A stretch of DNA of 43,374 nt from Alphaproteobacteria bacterium (GTDB lineage: Bacteria; Pseudomonadota; Alphaproteobacteria; UBA9655): assembly GCA_013287665.1 (NCBI GenBank), contig JABDDK010000012.1, positions 1-43,374 of the forward strand, in the 5' to 3' direction. Below are positions 19,794 to 29,264 of this stretch, one piece after another (the stretch's first letter is position 1; the number at the start of each line of letters is the position of its first letter). The position numbers were made by a program, and so were the translations under genes. The notes below the pieces were generated by a model. That model saw nothing but the letters and a program-made list of their open reading frames with translations, searched no databases and was not told where the DNA came from.

Positions 19794-20105
19794 ATGAGTG
19801 AAAACCAAAATATACGTATACGCCTTCAGGCCTATGACTATCGTGTCTTAGACCAGTCGACGAGTGAAATTGTCAATACAGCGAAGAGAACGGGCGCAAA
19901 AGTTTGCGGTCCTATTCCCCTTCCGACTGATATTGAAAAGTTTTGCGTATTGCGCGGACCCCATATTGACAAAAAGTCTCGTGAGCAGTTCGAAATGAGA
20001 ACGCACAAGAGACTTTTGGATATTACGGAATGGTCACCTCAGACAGTTGATGCTTTGATGAAGCTCGACCTGCCTGCTGGTGTTGATGTTGAAATTAAAC
20101 TCTAG
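19794..20105 (+). CDS. rpsJ: 30S ribosomal protein S10
   Basis: S10 is a 30S head protein and also the NusE partner of NusB in antitermination. I chose the ATG at 19794, preceded by AAGGAAG at 19782-19788. It yields 103 residues starting [20 protein letters not shown], the family length. An upstream in-frame start at 19773 would add seven unsupported residues. The core motif [23 protein letters not shown]-like segment is present, including GPIPLPT and RTHKRLLDI. It opens the S10 gene run and is 12 bases before rplC. Confidence 0.98.
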   Translation: MSENQNIRIRLQAYDYRVLDQSTSEIVNTAKRTGAKVCGPIPLPTDIEKFCVLRGPHIDKKSREQFEMRTHKRLLDITEWSPQTVDALMKLDLPAGVDVEIKL

Positions 20106-20117
20106 GGGCACCCAGAA

Positions 20118-20885
20118 ATGCGTACAGGCTTGATCGCTGAAAAATTAGGGATGACTCGACTCTTAACTGAGAAGGGCGAGCATATTCCCATAACACTTCT
20201 GAAGGTGGATAACTGTCAGGTTGTGGCTACAAAAACGACTGAGAAGGACGGCTATACTGCTTTGCAGTTGGGCGTTGGACTCGCAAAAGTGAAACGTGTT
20301 TCAAACTCAATGCGCGGACACTATGCAAAAGCAAAAGTGGAACCAAAGAGGAAACTCGTTGAATTTCGTGTCGCAGAAGACGCTATTCTCAATGTAGGTG
20401 ACCAACTCTCTGTAGAGCATTTCCTGAACGGTCAATATGTTGATGTGGTCGGTACATCTGTCGGTAAAGGTTTTGCTGGTGTGATGAAAAGACATAACTT
20501 TGGTGGACTTCGTGCGAGCCATGGTGTGTCAGTCTCTCACAGAAGCCACGGTTCTACCGGACAAAGGCAAGATCCAGGTAAAGTCTTTAAAGGCAAGAAA
20601 ATGGCAGGTCACATGGGTGATACTCGCGTGACAGTGCAAAATCTTGAAGTCGTCTTAACCGACCCGGTCAATGGCTTTATTGGTATTAAGGGTGCTATTC
20701 CTGGAAGTGCCGGAAGCTATGTTTTGATCCAAGATGCTGTGAAGAGAAAAGCACCAAAAGGCCTTCCTTATCCTGCAGCTCTCATGAATGCGCCATCACA
20801 AAAGCCAGAAACGGCAGCTCCTGTTGAACAAGCTCCAACAGAGTCAGCAAGTCCTGAGCAAGAACCAACTGTTGAGGCAGAGTAA
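20118..20885 (+). CDS. rplC: 50S ribosomal protein L3 with an acidic C-terminal tail
   Basis: L3 is a primary 23S rRNA binder reaching toward the peptidyl transferase centre. The 255-residue protein has [15 protein letters not shown] at the start and the long loop [20 protein letters not shown], which includes the glutamine methylated in other bacteria. Typical L3 is about 205-220 residues. Here an extra tail of about 30 residues, rich in Pro, Glu, Ala and Thr (from about MNAPSQKPE), follows the core. rplD begins one base after the stop. Confidence 0.97.
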   Translation: MRTGLIAEKLGMTRLLTEKGEHIPITLLKVDNCQVVATKTTEKDGYTALQLGVGLAKVKRVSNSMRGHYAKAKVEPKRKLVEFRVAEDAILNVGDQLSVEHFLNGQYVDVVGTSVGKGFAGVMKRHNFGGLRASHGVSVSHRSHGSTGQRQDPGKVFKGKKMAGHMGDTRVTVQNLEVVLTDPVNGFIGIKGAIPGSAGSYVLIQDAVKRKAPKGLPYPAALMNAPSQKPETAAPVEQAPTESASPEQEPTVEAE

Positions 20886-20886
20886 G

Positions 20887-21507
20887 ATGAAGTATGAAGT
20901 TAAAAATTTTGATAATAAAAAAGTAGGCGAGATTCAGATTAATCCTGAAATCTTCTCTGCGCCACTCCGCCAAGATATCTTAGCAAGAATGGTCCATTGG
21001 CAACTCGCAAAGAGGCGCGCAGGGACACATTCAACAAAAGGTATCAGCCAAATTAGCGGCACAACACGGAAGCCATGGAAACAGAAAGGTACGGGTCGTG
21101 CGCGTGCTGGTAGCTTAAGGTCCCCTCAATTCCGTGGAGGTGCGACCATATTTGGACCTCTTCCGCGTGATCATGGGTATAAACTACCAAAGAAAGTGCG
21201 TCAGATTGCCTTAAAAACAGCCTTGTCCTCTAAAATTGCGAGTGGTGAGCTTCTTATTGTTGAAGACCTCAATGCAGGAACAACGAAGACAAAAGAGTTG
21301 ATTCAGAAATTTAAAGCGATGGGGTTACGTTCGGCCTTGATTATTGATGGCGCAGAGGTTAATAAAGACTTTGCACGTACGGCCGCCAATCTTCCGGGTG
21401 TTGACGTTCTTCCTCAACAAGGAATTAACGTCTATGACATTTTACGTCATGAGCACCTCGTATTGACGAAAGCTGCCATTGATAATTTAGAGAGCAGACT
21501 AAAATGA
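20887..21507 (+). CDS. rplD: 50S ribosomal protein L4
   Basis: L4 lines part of the exit tunnel and in enterobacteria controls the S10 operon. I chose the ATG at 20887, one base after the rplC stop, giving 206 residues ([15 protein letters not shown]). The frame is open upstream into rplC, but that part is an out-of-phase shadow. The extended tunnel loop is visible ([18 protein letters not shown], about residues 60-77). The stop overlaps the rplW start by 4 bases (ATGA), so translation is probably coupled. Confidence 0.97.
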   Translation: MKYEVKNFDNKKVGEIQINPEIFSAPLRQDILARMVHWQLAKRRAGTHSTKGISQISGTTRKPWKQKGTGRARAGSLRSPQFRGGATIFGPLPRDHGYKLPKKVRQIALKTALSSKIASGELLIVEDLNAGTTKTKELIQKFKAMGLRSALIIDGAEVNKDFARTAANLPGVDVLPQQGINVYDILRHEHLVLTKAAIDNLESRLK

Positions 21508-21827
21508 GTAAGGAAGCAAAGAAAAAATCGAGCCCAGTGACTGAAAGGCTCTATCAGGTGATTACATCTCCGATCGTGACTGAAAAGTCAACCCAGGGGA
21601 GTGAACATAATAAATTCACATTTAATGTTGCTTTAGATGCAACTAAACCTGAAATTAAAACGGCAATTGAGGAAATATTTAAAGTAAAAGTAAAGGCTGT
21701 AAATACTCTTCGTGTTAAAGGTAAAGTTAAGCGCTTCAAAGGAAGACTGGGCCAGAGATCAGATCGTAAAAAGGCCGTTGTAACTTTGGTTGAAGGAAGT
21801 TCAATTGATATTGGATCAGGATTATAA
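21504..21827 (+). CDS. rplW: 50S ribosomal protein L23
   Basis: L23 sits at the tunnel exit and is the docking site for trigger factor and SRP. The 107-residue protein carries the L23 core [12 protein letters not shown] at about residues 21-32 and [16 protein letters not shown]. Its N-terminal Lys-rich stretch is a few residues longer than in E. coli. It overlaps rplD by 4 bases and rplB follows after 3 bases. Confidence 0.97.
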   Translation: MSKEAKKKSSPVTERLYQVITSPIVTEKSTQGSEHNKFTFNVALDATKPEIKTAIEEIFKVKVKAVNTLRVKGKVKRFKGRLGQRSDRKKAVVTLVEGSSIDIGSGL

Positions 21828-21830
21828 AAA

Positions 21831-22655
21831 ATGAGTTTGAAACATTATAAACCAGTCAATTCTTCACAACGTGGTCTTATCCTCGTCGATAGAAGTGAGC
21901 TTTGGAAAGGGTCTCCTGTTAAGTCATTGACAGAAGGTCTGAAAAAAAGAGGCGGTCGTAACAACTTAGGTCGTATCACGACACACCATCAAGGTGGTGG
22001 ACACAAGCGTCGTTACCGCTTAGTTGATTTCAAAAGAACAAAGCGTGATGTTCCTGCGATTGTTGAGCGTTTGGAGTATGACCCAAATCGCACAGCCTTT
22101 ATTGCGCTCATAAAGTATACGGACGGAGAACAAAACTATATTTTGGCGCCGCAACGTCTTACAGCGGGTGATCAAGTTATTGCAGCGGAGAAAGCTGATA
22201 TTAAACCAGGCAATGCGATGCCACTCAAGAGTATGCCTGTAGGAACGATTGTTCATAATGTGGAAATGAAGCCAGGTAAAGGCGGCCAGATGGCAAGATC
22301 AGCTGGTACATACATTCAGTTGGTCGGTCGAGATGGACCTGCTGCTATTCTAAAGCTGACTTCAGGTGAAGTCCGCAAGGTAAGCGGTGAATGCTTGGCA
22401 ACAGTTGGGGCGCTTTCAAACCCCGATCAAAAGAACATCAATCTAGCAAAAGCTGGACGTTCACGTTGGTTAGGTATACGTCCTACAGTTCGAGGTGTTG
22501 CGATGAACCCAATCGATCACCCTCACGGTGGTGGTGAAGGAAGAACCTCAGGCGGCCGTCACCCATGTACACCTTGGGGTAAACCAACAAAAGGTAAGAA
22601 AACACGTAACAAAAAGAAAGCATCGTCTAGCCAAATCGTTAGACGTCGTAAGTAA
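21831..22655 (+). CDS. rplB: 50S ribosomal protein L2
   Basis: L2 is needed for subunit association and peptidyl transferase activity. The 274-residue protein has the RNA-binding domain ([20 protein letters not shown]). Near the C-terminus is the conserved loop [18 protein letters not shown], containing the histidine important for activity. The basic tail [20 protein letters not shown] is typical. It lies between rplW (3 bases) and rpsS (14 bases). Confidence 0.98.
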   Translation: MSLKHYKPVNSSQRGLILVDRSELWKGSPVKSLTEGLKKRGGRNNLGRITTHHQGGGHKRRYRLVDFKRTKRDVPAIVERLEYDPNRTAFIALIKYTDGEQNYILAPQRLTAGDQVIAAEKADIKPGNAMPLKSMPVGTIVHNVEMKPGKGGQMARSAGTYIQLVGRDGPAAILKLTSGEVRKVSGECLATVGALSNPDQKNINLAKAGRSRWLGIRPTVRGVAMNPIDHPHGGGEGRTSGGRHPCTPWGKPTKGKKTRNKKKASSSQIVRRRK

Positions 22656-22669
22656 GAGGAGCAAGGTAA

Positions 22670-22948
22670 GTGGCACGTTCAGTTTGGAAAGGACCTTTCA
22701 TTGATGGTTATCTGCTTAAGAAAGCAGAGACAAGCCGTGAGTCAGGTCGCAAAGAAGTTATTAAATCGTGGTCGCGTCGGTCAACCATTTTGCCACAGTT
22801 TGTTGGTCTCACTTTTGGGGTTTACAATGGGCACAAATTTATACCGGTGCTTGTCACAGAAAATATGATTGGCCATAAGTTTGGTGAATTTTCACCAACA
22901 CGTACATATTATGGACACTCAGCGGATAAGAAGGCGAAAAGAGGATAG
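22670..22948 (+). CDS. rpsS: 30S ribosomal protein S19
   Basis: S19 is a 30S head protein near the A site, forming an intersubunit bridge. The 92-residue protein uses a GTG start at 22670, supported by GAGGAG at 22656-22661 and by the canonical N-terminus [20 protein letters not shown]. The core [16 protein letters not shown] is intact. rplV begins 2 bases after the stop. Confidence 0.97.
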   Translation: MARSVWKGPFIDGYLLKKAETSRESGRKEVIKSWSRRSTILPQFVGLTFGVYNGHKFIPVLVTENMIGHKFGEFSPTRTYYGHSADKKAKRG

Positions 22949-22950
22949 AG

Positions 22951-23331
22951 ATGTCAAAGCCAAAAACTCCCAGAAGTTTACCAGATCATTCAGCAATAGC
23001 AAAATTACAAATGGTTCGTGTGAGCCCACGTAAATTAAATCTTGTTGCGCAAATGATTCGTGGTAAAAAAGTAGGTAAGGCACTTGATAGTCTTACATTC
23101 TCGCCGAAAAGAATTGCAATTGAAGTCAAAAAGACGTTATTGTCAGCGATTGCTAATGCAGAAAACAATCACGGCCTAGATATTGATAGGTTGTATGTTT
23201 CAGAAGCTTCAGTGGGAAAAGCATTGGTGATGAAAAGATTAGATATTAGAGGACGAAGTAAGGCTGGGCGCATAACAAAGCCCTTCAGTCATCTTCGCAT
23301 CATTGTTAGTGAAACTGGAGAAACGGCGTAA
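22951..23331 (+). CDS. rplV: 50S ribosomal protein L22
   Basis: L22 contributes a beta-hairpin to the exit tunnel constriction. The 126-residue protein has an extended N-terminus ([19 protein letters not shown]) before the usual [19 protein letters not shown]. The hairpin region reads [21 protein letters not shown]-like, with [14 protein letters not shown] visible, and SHLRIIVSE follows. The stop shares one base with the rpsC start (TAATG), suggesting coupled translation. Confidence 0.97.
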   Translation: MSKPKTPRSLPDHSAIAKLQMVRVSPRKLNLVAQMIRGKKVGKALDSLTFSPKRIAIEVKKTLLSAIANAENNHGLDIDRLYVSEASVGKALVMKRLDIRGRSKAGRITKPFSHLRIIVSETGETA

Positions 23332-24017
23332 TGGGTCAGAAGGTCAATCCAATAGGTTTACGGCTTGGGATCAACAGGACATGGGATTCCAGATGGTTTG
23401 CACGCCATGATTATGGTAAATTGCTCCATCAAGATTTGAAGCTTAGAGATTTTATCAAAGTTCGTCTTGCCCAGGCAGGCATTTCCAAGATTGTCATTGA
23501 GCGTCCTGCAAAGAAAGCACGCGTAACAATTCATACGGCACGTCCTGGAATCGTTATTGGTAAAAAAGGTGCTGATATTGAAAAGCTTAAAGCTGAGCTT
23601 TCCAAGATTGCTGGAACAGAGGTCAGCCTCAATATTCTGGAAATACGTAAACCAGAATTAGATGCTAAACTTGCAGCTGATTCAATTGCACAACAGCTTG
23701 AGCGTCGTGTTACGTTCCGCCGTGCAATGAAAAGAGCGATGCAATCTGCTATGAAGCTAGGCGCTAAGGGCATTCGTATTAATGTCAGTGGACGTCTTGG
23801 TGGATCAGAAATTGCAAGAATGGAATGGTACCGTGAAGGACAAGTGCCTTTGCATACTTTCCGTGCCGATATCGACTATGGTGAAGGAACGGCTAAGACA
23901 ACTTACGGCACCATTGGGATAAAGGTTTGGATTTATAAGGGTGATATCATGGAGCATGATCCTATGGCTCTAGATAAAAGAAACGCCCAACACACAGTTA
24001 ATCGTACGGCTAGTTAG
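23331..24017 (+). CDS. rpsC: 30S ribosomal protein S3
   Basis: S3 surrounds the mRNA entry channel and has helicase activity. The 228-residue protein starts [21 protein letters not shown] type II KH domain is present, with the [14 protein letters not shown] segment at about residues 77-90. The C-terminal domain carries [19 protein letters not shown]. It overlaps rplV by one base and precedes rplP by 14 bases. Confidence 0.98.
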   Translation: MGQKVNPIGLRLGINRTWDSRWFARHDYGKLLHQDLKLRDFIKVRLAQAGISKIVIERPAKKARVTIHTARPGIVIGKKGADIEKLKAELSKIAGTEVSLNILEIRKPELDAKLAADSIAQQLERRVTFRRAMKRAMQSAMKLGAKGIRINVSGRLGGSEIARMEWYREGQVPLHTFRADIDYGEGTAKTTYGTIGIKVWIYKGDIMEHDPMALDKRNAQHTVNRTAS

Positions 24018-24031
24018 AGGACCCGCGACAC

Positions 24032-24454
24032 ATGTTAGCGCCTAAAAAAACAAAATACAGAAAAGGCTTTAAGGGCCGGATTCACGGTAACGCTAAAGGC
24101 GGAACCAGCTTGAACTTTGGTGCATTTGGTCTAAAAGCCATTGCTCCTGAACGGGTAACAGCCCGCCAAATTGAAGCAGCGAGACGCGCTATTACGCGTC
24201 ATATTAAGCGTGCAGGACGCGTATGGATAAGAATATTTCCAGACGTTCCTGTATCAGCGAAACCTGCTGAAGTTCGGATGGGAAGCGGTAAGGGGTCCAC
24301 AGAATTTTGGGCCTGCCGCGTTCACCCAGGCCGTATCATGTTTGAACTTGACGGTGTGTCAGAGGAACTTGCAAAAGAAGCTTTTCAATTGGCGGCTGCA
24401 AAGTTACCACTGGCCACTAAATTTATCTCTCGAGATACAAGAGGAATTGAATAA
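24032..24454 (+). CDS. rplP: 50S ribosomal protein L16
   Basis: L16 binds near the A-site tRNA elbow and is important for peptidyl transferase centre assembly. The 140-residue protein begins [20 protein letters not shown] and has the typical [20 protein letters not shown] and [16 protein letters not shown] segments. GAGGA at 24018-24022 is the ribosome binding site. The stop shares one base with the rpmC start (TAATG). Confidence 0.98.
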   Translation: MLAPKKTKYRKGFKGRIHGNAKGGTSLNFGAFGLKAIAPERVTARQIEAARRAITRHIKRAGRVWIRIFPDVPVSAKPAEVRMGSGKGSTEFWACRVHPGRIMFELDGVSEELAKEAFQLAAAKLPLATKFISRDTRGIE

Positions 24455-24648
24455 TGAAATGGCATGATATCAAACAGTTAGACGAAGCCACACTGAAGGC
24501 TAAGGTCATTGAATTGAGAAAAGAAACGATGGGACTTCGCTTTAAAAGAGCGACGTCTCAGATTGAAAAAACGCATCAATTTTCTAGTGCTCGTAAAACG
24601 ATTGCGCGCATTAAAACGTTGTTGAGTCAGCGCACAAAGACAGTTTGA
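24454..24648 (+). CDS. rpmC: 50S ribosomal protein L29
   Basis: L29 is a small helical protein next to L23 at the tunnel exit. The 64-residue product is two long helices with [20 protein letters not shown] and [15 protein letters not shown], matching the family. Its start overlaps the rplP stop, so it is probably translated by termination-reinitiation. rpsQ follows after 10 bases. Confidence 0.96.
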   Translation: MKWHDIKQLDEATLKAKVIELRKETMGLRFKRATSQIEKTHQFSSARKTIARIKTLLSQRTKTV

Positions 24649-24658
24649 GGAGTTTCAG

Positions 24659-24898
24659 ATGCCAAAGCGTGTTTTAAAAGGAACGATTGTCAGCGCAAAG
24701 TGCGATAAGACAGTAACGGTTAAGGTTGAGAGGCGTGTAAAGCACCCCCTTTACCATAAGTTTATTACACGGTCGAAAAAGTATGCGGCCCATGATGAAC
24801 TAAATCGTTTTAAGGAAGGTGAAGAGGTTAGCATTAGAGAATGTAAGCCCATTTCAAAATCCAAGACGTGGGAAGTTGTTATTGAAGGAACTAGCTAA
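24659..24898 (+). CDS. rpsQ: 30S ribosomal protein S17
   Basis: S17 is a primary binder of 16S rRNA in the 30S body. The 79-residue OB-fold protein has the signature [20 protein letters not shown], followed by KHPLYHKFI and the [10 protein letters not shown] end. TGAGGAG precedes the ATG. A 34-base spacer leads to rplN. Confidence 0.97.
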   Translation: MPKRVLKGTIVSAKCDKTVTVKVERRVKHPLYHKFITRSKKYAAHDELNRFKEGEEVSIRECKPISKSKTWEVVIEGTS

Positions 24899-24932
24899 TA
24901 CAATTAGGTATTAGTAGGAAAGGAAGTAAACT

Positions 24933-25301
24933 ATGATACAGATGCAAACCAACCTGAAGGTAGCCGATAATTCCGGTGCCCGTCGGGTGCAGTGCATCAA
25001 GGTTCTGGGTGGTTCTAAGCGTAAAACCGCATCAGTCGGCGATGTAATTGTTGTTTCCGTTAAAGACGCAATCCCTCGGGGTCGTGTTAAAAAGGGAGCC
25101 GTTCATCGGGCTGTTATTGTGCGTACTGCGAAAGAAATCCGGCGTCCTGATGGTACTGCGATTCGTTTTGATGATAATGCGGCAGTTCTTATTAACCAAC
25201 AAGGTGAGCCTATTGGAACTCGTATTTTTGGTCCAGTCACACGTGAGCTCCGCGGTAAAGAGTTTATGAAGATTATTTCTCTTGCACCAGAGGTATTGTA
25301 A
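24933..25301 (+). CDS. rplN: 50S ribosomal protein L14
   Basis: L14 lies at the subunit interface and forms bridges to 16S rRNA. The 122-residue protein starts [20 protein letters not shown] and has [20 protein letters not shown], then the end [23 protein letters not shown] precedes the ATG. The stop overlaps the rplX start by one base. Confidence 0.98.
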   Translation: MIQMQTNLKVADNSGARRVQCIKVLGGSKRKTASVGDVIVVSVKDAIPRGRVKKGAVHRAVIVRTAKEIRRPDGTAIRFDDNAAVLINQQGEPIGTRIFGPVTRELRGKEFMKIISLAPEVL

Positions 25302-25624
25302 TGACACAAAAATTTCGTATTAAAAAAGGTGACACTGTAAGTGTAATTACGGGTAGAGATAAGGGCCGCTCTGGCGTTGTCTTGAAAGTTTTACGTGAGG
25401 ACAATCGACTGATTGTTCAAGGTGTTAATCTTGTAAAAAGACATCAAAAACAGTCTATGGGCAGTGAAGGTGGGATTATTGAAAAAGAAGCCTCACTCCA
25501 TATTTCTAATGTGGCCCATATTGATCCAAAATCAAAGAAACCAACACGCGTTGGTATGAAATTCCTCAAAGACGGAAGTAAGGTACGAGTTGCCAAGCGT
25601 TCCGGCGAAACGATTGAGAGTTAG
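25301..25624 (+). CDS. rplX: 50S ribosomal protein L24
   Basis: L24 is an assembly initiator protein of the large subunit. The 107-residue protein has the N-terminal KOW motif ([20 protein letters not shown]) and the segment [16 protein letters not shown]. It overlaps rplN by one base. rplE starts 7 bases after the stop. Confidence 0.97.
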   Translation: MTQKFRIKKGDTVSVITGRDKGRSGVVLKVLREDNRLIVQGVNLVKRHQKQSMGSEGGIIEKEASLHISNVAHIDPKSKKPTRVGMKFLKDGSKVRVAKRSGETIES

Positions 25625-25631
25625 GGATAAC

Positions 25632-26177
25632 ATGGCACGTTTAAAAGAACATTATGAGAAAGTTCTCAAGCAAGCACTGGTCAAGGATATGGGATATACA
25701 AACCCTTTCCAAGCACCAAAGCTTGAGAAAATCGTGATTAACATGGGGCTTGGTGAAGCCGCACAAGATAACCGTAAGGCAGCAGGTGCTCTCGAAGAGC
25801 TCGCGCTTATTGCTGGACAAAAGCCAACGCTCACAAAGGCTAAGAAGTCAATTGCTGGCTTTAAGCTTCGTGAAGGCATGAACATTGGAGCACGTGTAAC
25901 ATTAAGGCGTGAGAGGATGTATGAATTCCTAGACCGCCTGGTAAACATTGCAATGCCTCGTATTCGTGACTTCCGTGGGATTTCACCTAAGAGTTTCGAC
26001 GGCAGAGGAAATTATACGTTTGGCATTAAAGAGCATATCGTGTTCCCTGAGATTAACTATGATAAGGTTGATCAAATTCGTGGAATGGATATTACACTTG
26101 TCACAACAGCAAAAACTGATGCTGAAGGGCTCGCCTTGTTAAAGGGTTTTGATTTGCCCTTTACAGGACAGAAGTAG
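25632..26177 (+). CDS. rplE: 50S ribosomal protein L5
   Basis: L5 binds 5S rRNA and contacts P-site tRNA and the 30S head. I chose the ATG at 25632, 7 bases after rplX, giving 181 residues that begin [16 protein letters not shown]. An upstream in-frame ATG at 25590 lies inside rplX and is not supported. The family motifs [15 protein letters not shown] and [18 protein letters not shown] are intact, and the protein ends [13 protein letters not shown]. Confidence 0.97.
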   Translation: MARLKEHYEKVLKQALVKDMGYTNPFQAPKLEKIVINMGLGEAAQDNRKAAGALEELALIAGQKPTLTKAKKSIAGFKLREGMNIGARVTLRRERMYEFLDRLVNIAMPRIRDFRGISPKSFDGRGNYTFGIKEHIVFPEINYDKVDQIRGMDITLVTTAKTDAEGLALLKGFDLPFTGQK

Positions 26178-26192
26178 GGGTAGGAGAAACAA

Positions 26193-26498
26193 ATGGCTAA
26201 AACAAGTTCAATTGAAAAGAATCTCCGCCGTGAACGGATGGTAAAGCAGTACGCACCACGTCGTGAACGTTTGAAGGATATAGCAAATAATGAGACTTTG
26301 CCTCCTGAAGAGCGCTTTCGTGCAAGGTTAAAGCTGTCTGAGCTTCCTCGGAATAGTTCTTCAACGCGTGTAAGGTCACGTTGTCTTCTGTCAGGTCGAC
26401 CACGTGCCGTATATCGTAAATTTAAACTCTCTAGAATCGCTTTACGCGGTCTAGCGTCAGCCGGGTTGATTCCCGGTATGACAAAGTCAAGCTGGTAG
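26193..26498 (+). CDS. rpsN: 30S ribosomal protein S14, zinc-free long form
   Basis: S14 is a 30S head protein. The 101-residue product is the long form without the CxxC zinc pairs; only one cysteine is present ([17 protein letters not shown]). The end [18 protein letters not shown] is typical of proteobacteria. It lies 15 bases after rplE and 11 before rpsH. Confidence 0.97.
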   Translation: MAKTSSIEKNLRRERMVKQYAPRRERLKDIANNETLPPEERFRARLKLSELPRNSSSTRVRSRCLLSGRPRAVYRKFKLSRIALRGLASAGLIPGMTKSSW

Positions 26499-26509
26499 GA
26501 GGAACACAC

Positions 26510-26908
26510 ATGTCGTTCTCAGATCCATTAGGAGATATGCTAACCCGGATTCGCAATGGTCAAAAGGCTAGGAAGTCTGTCATTACGTCTCCTGCATCCA
26601 AGCTTCGCACCAATGTGCTTGAAGTTTTAAAGCAAGAAGGTTACATCAGAGGATATTCTCAGGAAAAAGTTTCTGAGGGTATTGAGCAGATTAAAATCGA
26701 ACTAAAGTATTACGAAAATCAACCTGTGATTCGAAACGTTGACAGAGTTTCAAAACCAGGTCGTCGTGTATACACAAAAATTAAAGACCTAAAACCCATT
26801 AACAACGGCTTAGGAATTCTCGTCCTTTCAACGCCTAAAGGTGTCCTTTCCGATGGGAAGGCCCGTGAGTTGAATGTTGGCGGCGAAGTCCTCTGCAACG
26901 TATTCTAA
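26510..26908 (+). CDS. rpsH: 30S ribosomal protein S8
   Basis: S8 is a central 16S rRNA binder and, in E. coli, the repressor of the spc operon. The 132-residue protein begins MSFSDPLGDMLTRIRNGQKA and has the C-terminal NNGLGILVLSTPKGVLSDGKAR. AGGAGG precedes the ATG at a good distance. I did not find an obvious S8-target mimic upstream of rplE. Confidence 0.97.
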   Translation: MSFSDPLGDMLTRIRNGQKARKSVITSPASKLRTNVLEVLKQEGYIRGYSQEKVSEGIEQIKIELKYYENQPVIRNVDRVSKPGRRVYTKIKDLKPINNGLGILVLSTPKGVLSDGKARELNVGGEVLCNVF

Positions 26909-26917
26909 GGATAGAAG

Positions 26918-27451
26918 ATGTCACGTGTTGGAAAACATCCGGTAGCTGTTCCTCAAGGAGTGACCTGTACATTAAACGGTCAGGAAATTGTGATTAAGGG
27001 CAAAAACGGTGAACTTACGGCTCAAACGAGCAAGGAAGTTGTAGTAAAGTACGAGAACGATGGTATTCTTGTGAGACCACGAGACGACTCTCAGCAAGCT
27101 CGCATGTTATGGGGCACTTGGAAAAATCGTATTAAGAACATGGTTCAAGGTGTTCATGAAGGATTTACAATTCGCCTTGATATCAATGGCGTTGGATACC
27201 GTGCTGCAGTTGAAGGTAATAAACTGAAGCTTCAGCTTGGATATAGTCATGATATTTTATATCCAATTCCTCAAGGAATACAGATTAAGTGTGATAAGCC
27301 AACGTCAATTGCTGTATCCGGTGCCGATAGGCAGCGTGTGGGGCAAGTTGCAGCGGAAATTCGCTCTTATCGCAAGCCTGAACCTTATAAAGGTAAGGGT
27401 ATTAAGTATGAAAATGAACATATCGTTCGTAAAGAAGGTAAGAAGAAATAA
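26918..27451 (+). CDS. rplF: 50S ribosomal protein L6
   Basis: L6 sits near the sarcin-ricin loop. The 177-residue protein has two L6 folds. It begins MSRVGKHPVAVPQGV, and the second fold carries the characteristic RKPEPYKGKGIKYENEHI before the Lys-rich end. It is 9 bases after rpsH and 3 before rplR. Confidence 0.98.
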   Translation: MSRVGKHPVAVPQGVTCTLNGQEIVIKGKNGELTAQTSKEVVVKYENDGILVRPRDDSQQARMLWGTWKNRIKNMVQGVHEGFTIRLDINGVGYRAAVEGNKLKLQLGYSHDILYPIPQGIQIKCDKPTSIAVSGADRQRVGQVAAEIRSYRKPEPYKGKGIKYENEHIVRKEGKKK

Positions 27452-27454
27452 GCC

Positions 27455-27817
27455 ATGATACATGAGAAAAAATTATTTGAGCGTCGTAAAAACCGTACAC
27501 GGTTTAAGATCGCTAAAGTAACAACGGATAGGCCGCGTTTGTCAGTCTTCCGTTCAAAAAATCATATCTATGCTCAGATCATTGATGATCAAAAGCACAG
27601 TACGCTTGCTATGGCTTCAACGCTTGATAAAGACTTGAAGAAAAAGCTCAAGAAAACATCAGACGTAGCTGCTGCAGAAGTCGTTGGAAAACTTGTTGCT
27701 GAACGCGCCGTTAAGGTTGGCGTTAAAGAAGTTGTATTTGATCGTGGTGGATATCTCTATCACGGTCGTGTAAAGGCACTAGCTGATGCGGCACGCACGG
27801 CTGGTCTTTCATTTTAG
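27455..27817 (+). CDS. rplR: 50S ribosomal protein L18
   Basis: L18 binds 5S rRNA together with L5. The 120-residue protein has [20 protein letters not shown], the central alpha/beta core and the terminal [20 protein letters not shown]. rplF ends 3 bases upstream, and the ribosome binding site lies within its tail (GTAAGAAGA). rpsE follows 12 bases downstream. Confidence 0.97.
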   Translation: MIHEKKLFERRKNRTRFKIAKVTTDRPRLSVFRSKNHIYAQIIDDQKHSTLAMASTLDKDLKKKLKKTSDVAAAEVVGKLVAERAVKVGVKEVVFDRGGYLYHGRVKALADAARTAGLSF

Positions 27818-27829
27818 GAAGTAGAGAAA

Positions 27830-28384
27830 ATGGCAAGAGACGCAAAACAAAACGGTAGACCACAACGGGCAGATCGCGAAGAGAGTGAACTAGTTGAAAA
27901 ACTGGTTGCAATTAATCGTGTCGCAAAAGTTGTTAAAGGCGGTAAGAACTTTAGCTTTTCAGCTATTGTTGTTGTCGGTGATGGAAAAGGTCGGGTGGGT
28001 CATGGGACGGGGAAGTCTCGCGAAGTTCCTGAAGCGATTCAAAAGGCAACCGAGCAAGCAAAGCGTTACATGGTAAGAATCCCCCTCCGTGAAGGACGCA
28101 CACTTCATCATGATGTGACAGCATCCTTTGGTGCGGGTAAGGTTCATATGCGCGCAGCAGTCCCAGGTACAGGTATTATTGCCGGTGGTCCAATGCGTGC
28201 CGTTTGTGAAGCGCTTGGCATTCAAGACGTTGTCAGTAAGTCTATTGGTTCCTCAAACCCACACAACATGGTGAGAGCGACATTTAAGGCCTTGCAAATG
28301 ATTAGTGCTCCTCGTGCCGTTGCTGCTCGTCGTGGAAAGAAAGTCGGCGAACTTGTTGGACGTCGTTCCGCAGGGGAGGCGTAA
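27830..28384 (+). CDS. rpsE: 30S ribosomal protein S5
   Basis: S5 affects decoding accuracy and mRNA unwinding. The 184-residue protein has the N-terminal double-stranded RNA-binding fold with [20 protein letters not shown]. The second domain includes [20 protein letters not shown] and the [17 protein letters not shown] helix. The start and end fit the family. rpmD begins 3 bases later. Confidence 0.98.
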   Translation: MARDAKQNGRPQRADREESELVEKLVAINRVAKVVKGGKNFSFSAIVVVGDGKGRVGHGTGKSREVPEAIQKATEQAKRYMVRIPLREGRTLHHDVTASFGAGKVHMRAAVPGTGIIAGGPMRAVCEALGIQDVVSKSIGSSNPHNMVRATFKALQMISAPRAVAARRGKKVGELVGRRSAGEA

Positions 28385-28387
28385 GTC

Positions 28388-28585
28388 ATGACTAAAGATA
28401 CAAAAAAGACGCTTGTTGTAGTCCAAACAGGAAGTCCCATACGGAGAGAAGCCTCACAAAGAGCGACTCTTATAGGGCTTGGTCTCAATAAGATTGGAAG
28501 AACCCGTGAACTTGAGGACACTCCCTCAGTCCGTGGAATGATTAACAAAGTTAAACATATGGTAAGGGTTGAAGGAGAGGCGTAA
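28388..28585 (+). CDS. rpmD: 50S ribosomal protein L30
   Basis: L30 is a small bacterial 50S protein. The 65-residue product contains the diagnostic core [21 protein letters not shown] at about residues 16-36 and [14 protein letters not shown]. It is 3 bases after rpsE. A 29-base gap precedes the rplO start. Confidence 0.96.
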   Translation: MTKDTKKTLVVVQTGSPIRREASQRATLIGLGLNKIGRTRELEDTPSVRGMINKVKHMVRVEGEA

Positions 28586-28614
28586 GGCCTCTTCCAACAT
28601 TGGGAAGAAAAACG

Positions 28615-29250
28615 ATGAAACTAAATGAAATTCGCGATAATCCAGGAGCCCGTCGTCCAAGAATGCGCATCGGTCGTGGTATTGGATCAGGCAAAGGAAA
28701 AACTGGTGGACGGGGCGGTAAAGGTCAAACAGCTCGTACAGGTGTGTCCATTAATGGCTTCGAGGGAGGTCAAATGCCTTTATACAGGCGTTTACCGAAA
28801 CGAGGATTTACAAATATATTTGCATTAAAGTTTTCAGAAGTCACGCTTGGTAGACTACAGACAGCTATTGATAATGGCAAAGTAGATGCAAAAAAGACGA
28901 TTACACAGGAAGTATTGGTTGCTTCAGGATTGATCCGGAGAATTCGTGATGGAATTCGTCTTTTAGGAACAGGTGAACTTAAAGCTAAAGTTTCACTTGA
29001 AGTTACGGGCGCAACGAAGTCCGCAATTGCTGCTGTAGAGAAGGCAGGAGGATCTATTAAGGTCACTCCGGCAAAACTCACAGAGGCAAAAGCAAAAAAG
29101 AAATCTGCAGAAAAGGCTGAAAGAGCTGTAAAGGCGACTCCAGCAAAAACTACAGAGGCCCCAAAGAAAGAGAAATCTGTAGAAAAGGCTGAAGAACCTG
29201 TAAAGGTTACTCCGGCAAAAACTACTGAGGACGAAACAAAAGAGCAATAA
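28615..29250 (+). CDS. rplO: 50S ribosomal protein L15 with a repetitive Lys-rich C-terminal extension
   Basis: L15 is a late-assembly 50S protein. I chose the ATG at 28615, giving [20 protein letters not shown], the family start; a TTG at 28600 would add five residues. The Gly-rich core [18 protein letters not shown] and [19 protein letters not shown] are intact. The usual fold ends near residue 147. A tail of about 64 residues follows, made of 24-residue repeats of the form [23 protein letters not shown] (2.7 copies). The tail is charged and probably disordered. secY follows after 14 bases. Confidence 0.96.
   Translation: MKLNEIRDNPGARRPRMRIGRGIGSGKGKTGGRGGKGQTARTGVSINGFEGGQMPLYRRLPKRGFTNIFALKFSEVTLGRLQTAIDNGKVDAKKTITQEVLVASGLIRRIRDGIRLLGTGELKAKVSLEVTGATKSAIAAVEKAGGSIKVTPAKLTEAKAKKKSAEKAERAVKATPAKTTEAPKKEKSVEKAEEPVKVTPAKTTEDETKEQ
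29056..29247 (+). repeat. 72-bp in-frame tandem repeat within the rplO tail
   Basis: Units start at 29056, 29128 and 29200. Each encodes a VTPAKxTE block, and the first two continue into a complete K-rich EKAE block. The third copy is partial (48 bases). The period is a multiple of three, so copy-number change would preserve the rplO frame. Confidence 0.85.
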
Positions 29251-29264
29251 ACTAAAGGGTTATC

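Noticed and set aside
20788-20886. N-terminal extension of rplD into rplC
   Set aside because: Out-of-phase shadow of the rplC tail; the ATG at 20887 gives the family N-terminus.
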